This document shows, in pieces, positions 1 to 4,985 of a stretch of DNA of 8,393 nt (its first letter is position 1; each line of letters opens with the position of its first letter). The position numbers were made by a program, and so were the translations under genes. The DNA lies in the NCBI GenBank assembly GCA_022705465.1, contig JAKJEK010000030.1, positions 1 to 8,393 on the forward strand. Reading direction: 5' to 3'. The notes under the pieces were generated by a model that had not been told where the DNA came from, ran no database searches, and saw only the letters and a list, made by a program, of their open reading frames with translations. This DNA comes from Patescibacteria group bacterium (GTDB lineage: Bacteria > Patescibacteriota > UBA1384 > XYA2-FULL-43-10 > 1-14-0-10-43-13).

Positions 1-829
1 TGCCCTGGCGTTTAAGCTCATTTAACCTCTTGTCAAGATCGTGCTTAATTTGCTCAAGAGCTCGTTTCATTACGACTTCTGGTGTAATGAAATGCTTGGC
101 AGGATACACTTCCAGTTCTTCCATGCGCCGAATTACTTCACCGGAGGGCCAACTGTACTCGGTTATTTTTTCCACCATATCACCAAAGAACTCAACTCTG
201 ATTGTGGTGTCAGCATAAGCCGGCATAAACTCAAGAGTATCTCCCTTGACCCTAAAAGTACCGCGTTTTAATTCGAGATCGTTGCGGTTAAATTGCTGTT
301 TCTGAAATGACTCAAGCAGATCGTTGCGCGGCATGGCTTCTCCGACACGCAGGGAGAAATTCTCCGATCGGTAAAATTCGGGCGAACCAATGCCATAGAT
401 GCAGGAGACTGAAGCGACGATAATAACATCACAACGGGTTAGCAAAGCATGAGTAGCCGCGTGGCGCAAACGATCAATTTCATCGTTGATTGAAGAGTCC
501 TTCTCGATATATGTGTCGGTAACGGGAATGTATGCCTCGGGCTGATAGTAATCGTAGTATGAGACAAAATAGTGTACCGCATTATCTGGGAAGACTTCGC
601 GGAACTCATCAGCAAGCTGGGCTGCCAATGTTTTATTGTGGGCAATCACCAATGTCGGACGTTGAACATTTTGTACCACATTTGCAATCGTGAAAGTTTT
701 ACCGCTACCGGTCACGCCCCAAAGAGTTTGATGTTTAATGTTTTGCTGTAAATTTGAAGTTAAATGTTGAACAGCCTGCGGTTGATCGCCGCGAGGTGTG
801 AAACGCGATTGTAGAGCGAACTTATTCAT
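1..829 (-). CDS. uvrB: Excinuclease ABC subunit B, N-terminal part (cut by window edge)
   Basis: UvrB is the DNA-damage-verifying helicase-like subunit of cytoplasmic nucleotide excision repair; it is loaded by UvrA and then recruits UvrC. The 276 complete codons visible translate into an unmistakable UvrB N-terminus: Walker A GVTGSGKT at residues 38-45, the AHNKTLAAQL segment near 64-73, the damage-probing beta-hairpin YYDYYQPEAYIP at 91-102, an ASVSCIYGIG stretch at about 139-148 and GTFRVKGD near 190. Family members are about 650-680 residues, so more than half lies beyond position 1. Two in-frame ATGs exist, at 835 and 829. I prefer 829 because AAGGGG at 836-841 sits 6 nt upstream of it and would abut the 835 ATG. 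The promoter lies at 896-924 and contains a DnaA box. The gene is divergent from the small gene at 992. Identity is very secure; the exact start less so. Confidence 0.97.
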   Translation of the reverse strand, partial: MNKFALQSRFTPRGDQPQAVQHLTSNLQQNIKHQTLWGVTGSGKTFTIANVVQNVQRPTLVIAHNKTLAAQLADEFREVFPDNAVHYFVSYYDYYQPEAYIPVTDTYIEKDSSINDEIDRLRHAATHALLTRCDVIIVASVSCIYGIGSPEFYRSENFSLRVGEAMPRNDLLESFQKQQFNRNDLELKRGTFRVKGDTLEFMPAYADTTIRVEFFGDMVEKITEYSWPSGEVIRRMEELEVYPAKHFITPEVVMKRALEQIKHDLDKRLNELKRQG

Positions 830-895
830 ATTCATCCCCTTATTATTCAATTAAGCTAAACAGAAGGTAAAAGTCCCAGTTGGATGCATCTATAC

Positions 896-924
896 ATTAT
901 ATGTGGATAACTTTCTTGCGTCAA
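896..924 (-). promoter_or_regulatory. uvrB promoter (sigma-70 type) with DnaA box in the spacer
   Basis: On the minus strand a -35 TTGACG (924-919) and a perfect -10 TATAAT (901-896) are separated by exactly 17 bp. Predicted transcription would start near 889, leaving a leader of about 60 nt before the uvrB ATG. The 9 bp next to the -10 are a perfect DnaA box. The -35 overlaps a plus-strand -35 candidate at 916-921. The element match is seen directly; activity is inferred. Confidence 0.8.
902..910 (-). promoter_or_regulatory. Perfect DnaA box TTATCCACA between uvrB and the 129-aa gene
   Basis: The minus strand reads TTATCCACA, identical to the high-affinity E. coli DnaA box. It fills about half of the uvrB promoter spacer and touches its -10. 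For the divergent gene at 992 it lies 5 bp upstream of the -35 candidate. Bound DnaA would be expected to block uvrB transcription sterically and could affect the divergent promoter. There is only one box here and no origin-like cluster or AT-rich unwinding element, so I read it as regulatory rather than as oriC. Confidence 0.6.
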
Positions 925-947
925 TAAATCACCGTGTGTTATATAAA
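916..947 (+). promoter_or_regulatory. Probable promoter of the 129-aa / 58-aa unit
   Basis: TTGCGT (916-921) followed after 17 bp by TTATAT (939-944), or after 18-20 bp by the overlapping TATATA/TATAAA, gives a moderate sigma-70 match. A start near 950 would leave a leader of about 40 nt ahead of the ATG at 992. The -35 shares bases with the minus-strand uvrB -35, so the two promoters probably compete for polymerase. It is weaker than the other promoters in this window. Confidence 0.5.
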
Positions 948-991
948 GTTCAAGTGCTGATATATAATCCCTGAAGCAGGAGGGCACGACC

Positions 992-1381
992 ATGCCAGGC
1001 AGAGGCGCATCTCGTTTCGCCGCAAGACCTTATGAGGACGACGAGGGTTTTGAGCCTGATGCGGGTAATCAATTCCCCTACAGGACAGCAGAAACCGTCG
1101 TGTCGCAAGCCTCAACGATCGGTCAGCGGCCGCTGCCAACCCAAAACGGGTGCCAGGCAGGTACAGGTGGTGATGATGGTATTGGGTGGCAAGGGCCACC
1201 ACCACCATGGGCCAGACCCGAAGTAGACAGGGAGGAGCCAGAAAGTAGTCCGAATAAGCCCAAACGAGTGCGTTACAGGCTGATCGCACTCGATGATGAG
1301 GGAGAGGTTGGTTTTTCAGCTGATGTTACCGACATCATAAGAAAATACGGCCTCGACTTCCGCAGACTTGCTACGTGTTAG
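992..1381 (+). CDS. Small hypothetical protein, 129 aa, disordered N-terminus and compact C-terminal segment
   Basis: I do not recognise this protein. The first 90 or so residues are rich in Gly, Pro, Asp, Glu and Gln and look disordered, with a tetra-proline at about 69-72 and no hydrophobic segment, so it is probably soluble. The last 40 residues (from about 90) alternate hydrophobic and charged residues (RVRYRLIALDDEGEVGFSAD, then DIIRKYGLDF), compatible with a small beta-beta-alpha fold. The protein ends in Cys. Support for translation: AGGAGGG (978-984) lies 7 nt before the ATG, a promoter lies upstream, a second small ORF follows 29 nt after the stop, and a strong terminator closes the unit. 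It is clearly GC-richer than uvrB and trmD. An antisense ORF at 939-1289 lacks comparable signals. Confidence 0.72.
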   Translation: MPGRGASRFAARPYEDDEGFEPDAGNQFPYRTAETVVSQASTIGQRPLPTQNGCQAGTGGDDGIGWQGPPPPWARPEVDREEPESSPNKPKRVRYRLIALDDEGEVGFSADVTDIIRKYGLDFRRLATC

Positions 1382-1410
1382 CAAGCTATCGGTACGAAGA
1401 AAGGTGATGT

Positions 1411-1587
1411 ATGCTCGATCCCAGGTCCCCGAATGATCTCCCCGCAATCAAGCCCTTTCGTCAAGTACCTGCGCGACACCCAGCCAAGAGCTATAAGCCC
1501 GAGGAGAGGCACCGCCGGTCTGACAAGACCATGCGGCACGTCATTACCCGAGGGAGCGTGAGTCGCGCAACCTCGTACGCTAGATAG
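1411..1587 (+). CDS. Small basic hypothetical protein, 58 aa
   Basis: This ORF runs from ATG at 1411 to TAG at 1585-1587. AAAGG (1400-1404) lies 6 nt upstream, an ideal Shine-Dalgarno distance. It follows the 129-aa gene by 29 nt on the same strand, and an intrinsic terminator comes 34 nt after its stop, so the two probably share a transcript. The product is strongly basic (many Arg, His and Lys, few acidic residues) and Pro-rich near the start (MLDPRSPNDLPAIKPF), with no membrane segment. Its acidic upstream partner makes a complex or a nucleic-acid-binding role conceivable, but that is speculation. No family is recognised. An overlapping ATG at 1407 gives only a 9-residue peptide. An 81-codon antisense frame exists but would start with TTG inside the terminator stem. 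Confidence 0.5.
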   Translation: MLDPRSPNDLPAIKPFRQVPARHPAKSYKPEERHRRSDKTMRHVITRGSVSRATSYAR

Positions 1588-1621
1588 CTCTGCAAACAGG
1601 GAAAGCCTGCAAGTTTTCTTC

Positions 1622-1650
1622 AACCGCCCCGATCTGGGGCGGTTTTCTTA
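1622..1650 (+). terminator. Strong intrinsic terminator after the 129-aa / 58-aa unit
   Basis: A perfect 9-bp GC-rich stem (AACCGCCCC at 1622-1630, GGGGCGGTT at 1636-1644) with a 5-nt loop GATCT is followed by TTCTTA, giving a T-rich tract on the plus strand. It ends the small-gene unit; the next promoter begins at 1660. Confidence 0.88.
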
Positions 1651-1659
1651 TCGGCGGTG

Positions 1660-1689
1660 TTGACAGATTAACAGTATAGAATGTATAAG
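1660..1689 (+). promoter_or_regulatory. Promoter of the 60-aa small gene
   Basis: A perfect -35 TTGACA (1660-1665) is followed after 18 bp by TATAAG (1684-1689), or after 17 bp by GTATAA. Transcription would begin near 1696, about 50 nt before the ATG at 1748. It sits directly downstream of the preceding terminator, so the 60-aa gene is an independent unit. There is no DnaA box at this promoter. Confidence 0.72.
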
Positions 1690-1747
1690 TATCGTTAGCC
1701 CCTTAATTCTCTCAGGATTAGGGCAAGCACACCGGGAAGGAAGAGGA

Positions 1748-1930
1748 ATGGCGAAGAAATCCAATGTTTGGGCTCAGTTACTGGCCAAAAGACAGGTCGA
1801 ACGACCTCACCGATTCCCACGCGGACCGATTGTTGTCCCGCCAGACAACAAGAGCGCCGCAAAGGACCAGCAGAACATGCTGGCCGGTGGGCCTGGTTCG
1901 CCTCAGACTTCCTTGAGCGCTACCCGGTAG
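1748..1930 (+). CDS. Small hypothetical protein, 60 aa
   Basis: I do not recognise this protein. It begins MAKKSNVWAQLLAKRQ, a basic, amphipathic-looking stretch, followed by a Pro/Arg/Gly-rich section with PRGPIVVPP near residues 24-32 and a Gln/Gly/Ser/Pro-rich low-complexity tail. It has no cysteine and no membrane segment. AAGGA (1737-1741) lies 6 nt before the ATG, a consensus promoter lies at 1660-1689 and a terminator starts 13 nt after the stop, which together make a complete minimal transcription unit. It is GC-richer than trmD, toward which it converges. An overlapping frame at 1768-1995 runs through the terminator and has no ribosome binding site, so I take it as a shadow. Confidence 0.62.
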   Translation: MAKKSNVWAQLLAKRQVERPHRFPRGPIVVPPDNKSAAKDQQNMLAGGPGSPQTSLSATR

Positions 1931-1943
1931 CCTCCCGTCCTAT

Positions 1944-1980
1944 AGCAGCAGGATCCGCCTGCTGCTTTTTATTATTTTTT
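1944..1980 (+). terminator. Intrinsic terminator of the 60-aa gene, convergent with trmD
   Basis: AGCAGCAGG (1944-1952) pairs perfectly with CCTGCTGCT (1958-1966) around a 5-nt loop, and the plus strand continues TTTTATTATTTTTT. The T tract overlaps the last codons of trmD, whose stop is at 1972-1974. On the minus strand no T tract follows the stem, so it should stop plus-strand transcription far better than trmD transcription. Confidence 0.85.
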
Positions 1981-2712
1981 GTTACTTACGAGTAGGTCGG
2001 GACGCTTTTCTTTTGTTCTTTCTACAGCTTGACGATATCGCCACTTTTTTATTTCTTCATGGTGACCTGATTTCAGTATTTCCGGCACAGTCCATCCCTT
2101 ATAGTTTTCCGGGCGCGTGTAAACCGGATATTCAAGCAATTGGTGCCCATGGTCATCTTGCAGCGAAAAACTTTCCTCTGAGCTAGACTCTTCTTTTCCG
2201 AGAACGCCCGGCACAAGCCTGGCTGTGGCATCGATAACGGCCATGGCGGCAATTTCACCACCAGATAAAACGTAATCACCAAGAGATATCTCCTCGTCAA
2301 CCAAATATTCACGGATACGCTCATCATAGCCTTCATAGTGCCCGCATATCAGAACGATATCCTCGTGACCGGAGAGCTGCTCGGCCTTACGTTGCGAGAA
2401 TGGTTGGCCTTGAGGAGTCAAAAGAATCACTTTTGGCATAGTGCCGGATCTTTCCTTGATCCCTTCTTTAATATGGGTCAGCGCCCGATCAACCACATCC
2501 ACTTTTAATACCATGCCGGGTCCACCACCGTATGGAGTATCGTCAACCGTTTTGTGCTTGTCTTCCGCAAAATCTCTTAGTTGGTGAAATTTAAGTCCAA
2601 TCACTCCCCTTTCGGTAGCACGGCCAATAATGCTTTCCGATAAAGATGTAAACATCCCGGGGAAAAGCGTTATAACGTGAAAATTAATCTTTGATGTTGG
2701 TGTAGTATTCAT
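1972..2712 (-). CDS. trmD: tRNA (guanine37-N1)-methyltransferase
   Basis: TrmD uses S-adenosylmethionine to methylate N1 of G37, next to the anticodon of tRNAs with a 36G, which prevents +1 frameshifting. The 246 residues match the usual family length. Family motifs run in order: ITLFPGMF at 14-21, DTPYGGGPGMV at 58-68, the trefoil-knot SAM-binding segments CGHYEGYDER at 123-132 and EISLGDYVLSGGE at 141-153, then YTRPENYKGW at 198-207 and the VPEILKSGHHEEIKKWR tRNA-binding region at 209-225. The start at 2712 gives about 9 extra residues before the conserved core, and I see no clear Shine-Dalgarno, so the start is uncertain. It is the last gene of the rpsP-KH-trmD operon. The usual neighbours rimM and rplS are absent. 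It converges with the 60-aa gene, and the two stops are about 40 nt apart. Confidence 0.97.
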   Translation of the reverse strand: MNTTPTSKINFHVITLFPGMFTSLSESIIGRATERGVIGLKFHQLRDFAEDKHKTVDDTPYGGGPGMVLKVDVVDRALTHIKEGIKERSGTMPKVILLTPQGQPFSQRKAEQLSGHEDIVLICGHYEGYDERIREYLVDEEISLGDYVLSGGEIAAMAVIDATARLVPGVLGKEESSSEESFSLQDDHGHQLLEYPVYTRPENYKGWTVPEILKSGHHEEIKKWRYRQAVERTKEKRPDLLVSNKK

Positions 2713-2732
2713 ATAATTGATGTTTTAGATAC

Positions 2733-2769
2733 GAGAAATGCCACATCTTCAAGAGTTGTGGCATTTCTC
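2733..2769 (-). other. 13-bp perfect inverted repeat between the KH gene and trmD
   Basis: GAGAAATGCCACA (2733-2745) and TGTGGCATTTCTC (2757-2769) are perfectly complementary around an 11-nt loop. It lies in the 77-nt gap between the KH-gene stop and the trmD start. Read on the minus strand it is followed by GTATCTAAAAC, not a T tract, so it is a poor intrinsic terminator. It may instead be an mRNA-processing or stability hairpin that sets trmD expression relative to rpsP. Read on the plus strand it is followed by TGTTTTG, a marginal terminator for antisense transcripts. Confidence 0.55.
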
Positions 2770-2789
2770 TGTTTTGATATTGATGTAAT

Positions 2790-3122
2790 TTAGGCGAGTA
2801 CGTCGTTAGGAGTATCTTCGAATGCATCCTCGTTTGCTGATGCAGTTGCATGGCTGCGTTCACTACCTTCAGGTTCAACGATTTTTAGGTTAACTCTAGC
2901 ATTGTTCTTAGCACCAAGCACTCTTAGAAGGGTTCGAAGCGCTTTGGCGGTCTTACCCTCTTTACCGATAATCTTACCCATATCTGACGGATCAACTGTC
3001 AGCTTAATCAGCACACCCATCTCATCAATTGTTCTCTCTGTCACAACCTTATCAGGATTGTCCACGATAGCCTTGACGACATCCTCGACAAACTGTTGGT
3101 CTCTCTCTGGCTGATTATCCAT
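2790..3122 (-). CDS. khpA: KH-domain RNA-binding protein (KhpA / YlqC-like)
   Basis: KhpA-type proteins are small single-KH RNA-binding proteins that in Firmicutes pair with KhpB and are commonly encoded beside rpsP. The KH core is evident: VKAIVDNPDKV at about 16-26, a central beta-strand region VLIKLTVDPSDMG at 37-49, and the GxxG loop IIGKEGKTAKALRTLL at 51-66 with G53-K-E-G56. At 110 residues it is longer than the usual 75-80. It carries a short N-terminal extension and an acidic, Ser/Thr/Asn-rich tail of about 25 residues after IVEPEG that looks disordered. The start at 3122 is supported by AAAGGA 4 nt upstream. It is the middle gene of the rpsP operon, 88 nt after rpsP. Family assignment is secure; the symbol is by analogy, and no KhpB partner is visible. 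Confidence 0.9.
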   Translation of the reverse strand: MDNQPERDQQFVEDVVKAIVDNPDKVVTERTIDEMGVLIKLTVDPSDMGKIIGKEGKTAKALRTLLRVLGAKNNARVNLKIVEPEGSERSHATASANEDAFEDTPNDVLA

Positions 3123-3137
3123 AACTTCCTTTCCGAA

Positions 3138-3162
3138 AACACTGAAGGCGGTGCCTAGTGTT
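3138..3162 (-). other. Weak hairpin between rpsP and the KH gene
   Basis: In the 88-nt gap the minus strand can fold AACACT with AGTGTT (outer 6 bp, 3162-3157 with 3143-3138), with an inner GGC/GCC pairing, and is followed by TTC. This resembles a leaky terminator or attenuator that could reduce expression of the downstream genes relative to rpsP. The stem is short and the T tract minimal, so I give it low weight. Confidence 0.25.
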
Positions 3163-3210
3163 CTACGTTAATTAATACTCGTATCCGATTATTGATTAAC
3201 TGATATTGCT

Positions 3211-3519
3211 CTATTTCTCTTCTTGAGCGGCTTTTTTGGATTGGGATTTGCCGTAAACTTTTGCAGCCTTTTGATCTTTGTTCAGTATACCAAGATCAAC
3301 CATAAGGTTTCTTACGGTGTCTGACGGCTGCGCGCCCTTCTCCATCCAAAAATTAGCCCGTTCTTTACTGATTTCGACTGTTTTTGGCTGCATAGTTGGA
3401 TTGTAGTGACCCAAGATCTCGATAAACTTTCGTTTAACTGCTCGGCTTTTATCCGCAACTACAACGCGGTAGGCAGGACTGTTTTTCTTGCCAACTCTGG
3501 TAAGTCTAATTGCAAGCAT
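3211..3519 (-). CDS. rpsP: Small ribosomal subunit protein bS16
   Basis: S16 is a primary 16S rRNA-binding protein of the 30S subunit body. The S16 signature covers the N-terminus: IRLTRVGKKNSPAYRVVVAD at residues 4-23, followed by FIEILGHYNP at about 32-41, the central ISKERANFWMEKGAQPSDTV at about 49-68 and VRNLMVDLGI at 68-77. The C-terminal 25 residues are Lys/Gln/Ala-rich and probably unstructured. Its 102 residues are within the family range. AAGGAG just upstream of the ATG at 3519 supports the start. It is the first gene of the rpsP-KH-trmD operon, with its promoter at 3561-3589 overlapping the end of the formyltransferase frame, so it can be expressed independently of def-fmt. Confidence 0.97.
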   Translation of the reverse strand: MLAIRLTRVGKKNSPAYRVVVADKSRAVKRKFIEILGHYNPTMQPKTVEISKERANFWMEKGAQPSDTVRNLMVDLGILNKDQKAAKVYGKSQSKKAAQEEK

Positions 3520-3560
3520 TGCTCTCCTTCATCAATTCTCTTCTTTTCTGTGCTGGTTAA

Positions 3561-3589
3561 AGTCTATCAGGTCAGGGCAAAAATGTCAA
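3561..3589 (-). promoter_or_regulatory. Promoter of the rpsP-KH-trmD operon
   Basis: The minus strand has a perfect -35 TTGACA (3589-3584) and a -10 TAGACT (3566-3561) with exactly 17 bp between. The -35 and most of the spacer lie inside the last codons of the fmt C-terminal frame, whose TGA is at 3574-3572. A start near 3554 would leave a leader of about 35 nt before rpsP. Confidence 0.8.
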
Positions 3590-3823
3590 CTCTGTACGGT
3601 ATCCGTTCTTGAAGTCTTGGTAGGTCATCTCTTTCTTGCCTTCAGGCTTAACCAAGTCAATTACCAATCTACCGTTTTCGTCAAGGTGAGCACTTAGTAA
3701 TTGTATGCGCTTACCATTTACGGTTGTATAAACTTTTGGCCAAGCATCAAAAGCACGGATCTTGCGGTAAACGATCTCCCCTGGCGTTGATGAATCTACC
3801 TGGCCATCTTCTTTAGTAAACAT
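3572..3823 (-). pseudogene. fmt: Methionyl-tRNA formyltransferase C-terminal domain, frameshifted away from the def-fmt ORF
   Basis: This frame is the Fmt C-terminal (tRNA-binding, OB-like) domain and not a separate protein. It contains MFTKEDGQVD, then RKIRAFDAWPKVYTTVNGKR and LLSAHLDENGR, and ends GKKEMTYQDFKNG, the order seen at the end of Fmt. The frame stays open upstream of its ATG to about 3890 and there encodes LPGDLKPVPQNHEKATFTR, the normal Fmt interdomain linker, which the upstream def-fmt frame does not. The ATG at 3823 is the first Met in the frame and has no good Shine-Dalgarno. Together the two frames would give a complete Fmt. Either a small deletion has inactivated the gene or the sequence is wrong here; see the finding for 3870-3890. 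Confidence 0.85.
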
Positions 3824-4890
3824 ACGAGTAAATGTGGCCTTTTCATGGTTTTGCGGAACCGGCTTGAGATCTCCGGGTAAGGAAGAGAATTAAGCAGAAG
3901 AGCCGCGCCGAGTTCGCCAAGATAATCTTTTAGGATGCTGGATGTTTCAACACCAATCAGTTCAACTGCAGTCTGGGCGATGACTGGGCCGGCATCCAAT
4001 TCTGGTACAGTTAGCATAAGACTGACTCCGGCCATTTTATCACCATCCAGAATAGTTTGTTGTATCGGCGAAGGTCCACGATGGCGAGGAAGAAGCGATG
4101 GATGAATATTTAATACGCCAAAACGCGGGATATTAAGAATCTCCTTGGGGATAATCTGGCCAAAATCTGCCATAACAATTAAGTCGGGGTTGATCTTTTT
4201 AATTTTTTCGATGATTGCTTCATCCCTGATTCTTTCTGTCCTGATGAGTGGTATTTTCGCTTGGTGAGCTATTTGGGCTATCGTATTAGTCTCAATGGCT
4301 TGTCCCCTGATTGTTGCCTTTGCTTCGCCCGTTATAACAGCGTTGACGTGATACTGTGTATCAGCAATCAATTCCCTTAGTGAATACTCACCGAGGGAAC
4401 CTGTACCGATAAACATAACATTTAGTTCCTGAACATGGTCAACAATCAAAGTGGAGTTTAGGTGGTCGATTTCATGCTGGACAACGCGGGCAAAAATACT
4501 TTCAGCATCGATCTCGATTGGATTGCCATAACGGTCCTGCGCCACAACGGTAACCGATTTTGGCCGCTTAACTAGTATCTCCCGATCTGGAACAGATAGG
4601 CAGCCCTCTACCATGTTAACCTCTTCTTTTGATGCCTGTTTAATGCGCGGGTTGCATAATACAGTTAGAGGAAAGCTAGGAAGCTGACTGTCTTCCTCAG
4701 CAGTAAACTCACAGACCAGGATGCGCTTACTAACTCCCACTTGCGGTGCGGCTAGTCCAACGCCGTTGTTAGCGCGCATTGTTTCTATCATGTTGTTCAC
4801 TAGAGTTTGGAATTCAAAATCAAAATCAACAACTTGCTCAGTTGGTTCGCGCAAAACCGGATCACCTTCTTTTTTAATTGGTAGGATCAT
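3796..4890 (-). CDS. def-fmt: Peptide deformylase - methionyl-tRNA formyltransferase fusion, frameshifted near its end
   Basis: One frame carries two enzymes. Residues 1-155 (from ATG 4890) are peptide deformylase, a metal-dependent hydrolase that removes the N-formyl group from nascent proteins. All three motifs are intact: GVGLAAPQVG at 43-52, EGCLSVP at 95-101 with metal ligand C97, and QHEIDHL at 138-144 with H139, E140 and H143. From about residue 158 (MFIGTGSLGEYSLREL) comes the formyltransferase, which formylates initiator Met-tRNA using 10-formyltetrahydrofolate. Its catalytic N261, H263 and D299 lie in LNIHPSLLPR and PELDAGPV. After P337 the frame goes off family and stops at 3796, while the missing C-terminal domain continues in another frame. 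A TTG at 4911 could add 7 residues, but MILPIKKEGDPVLR is a normal deformylase start. There is no strong Shine-Dalgarno at 4890. An internal ATG at 4416 with AGGA 10 nt upstream could start Fmt alone. Confidence 0.9.
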   Translation of the reverse strand: MILPIKKEGDPVLREPTEQVVDFDFEFQTLVNNMIETMRANNGVGLAAPQVGVSKRILVCEFTAEEDSQLPSFPLTVLCNPRIKQASKEEVNMVEGCLSVPDREILVKRPKSVTVVAQDRYGNPIEIDAESIFARVVQHEIDHLNSTLIVDHVQELNVMFIGTGSLGEYSLRELIADTQYHVNAVITGEAKATIRGQAIETNTIAQIAHQAKIPLIRTERIRDEAIIEKIKKINPDLIVMADFGQIIPKEILNIPRFGVLNIHPSLLPRHRGPSPIQQTILDGDKMAGVSLMLTVPELDAGPVIAQTAVELIGVETSSILKDYLGELGAALLLNSLPYPEISSRFRKTMKRPHLLVCLLKKMAR

Positions 4891-4943
4891 ATAACTGGTT
4901 GTGTTCTCCAAACTTTTTGGCTGACTATGTCGTCTAACTTCTT

Positions 4944-4973
4944 ATTTAACCACATATGACGGAAATATTTCAA
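4944..4973 (-). promoter_or_regulatory. Possible def-fmt promoter
   Basis: In the galE to def-fmt gap (4891-4985) the minus strand shows TTGAAA (4973-4968) and TTAAAT (4949-4944) with an 18-bp spacer, a moderate sigma-70 match. I see no terminator after galE, so read-through from galE is equally possible. Confidence 0.35.
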
Positions 4974-4985
4974 GCGTGACAAATA

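Noticed and set aside
902..910. DnaA box as evidence for a replication origin near uvrB
   Set aside because: Single boxes here and at 6599-6607, no cluster, no AT-rich unwinding region and no dnaA or dnaN nearby.
963..968. Perfect TATAAT as the -10 of the 129-aa gene
   Set aside because: No -35 at the right distance, and transcription would start almost on the Shine-Dalgarno, leaving no leader.
939..1289. 116-codon minus-strand ORF opposite the 129-aa gene
   Set aside because: No Shine-Dalgarno or promoter in its direction; the plus-strand gene has a strong ribosome binding site, a promoter and a downstream terminator.
1382..1621. Possible structured ncRNA (tmRNA, RNase P, SRP or 6S RNA) before the terminator at 1622
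   Set aside because: I found none of their conserved core sequences, and a small ORF with an ideal Shine-Dalgarno explains the stretch better.
1378..1623. 81-codon minus-strand ORF over the 58-aa gene
   Set aside because: It would start with TTG inside the terminator stem and has no own promoter; it is antisense to a well-signalled unit.
3796..3890. Programmed -1 frameshifting in fmt
   Set aside because: No canonical slippery heptamer in the frame overlap and no obvious downstream stem; mutation or sequence error is simpler. Kept open as a check.
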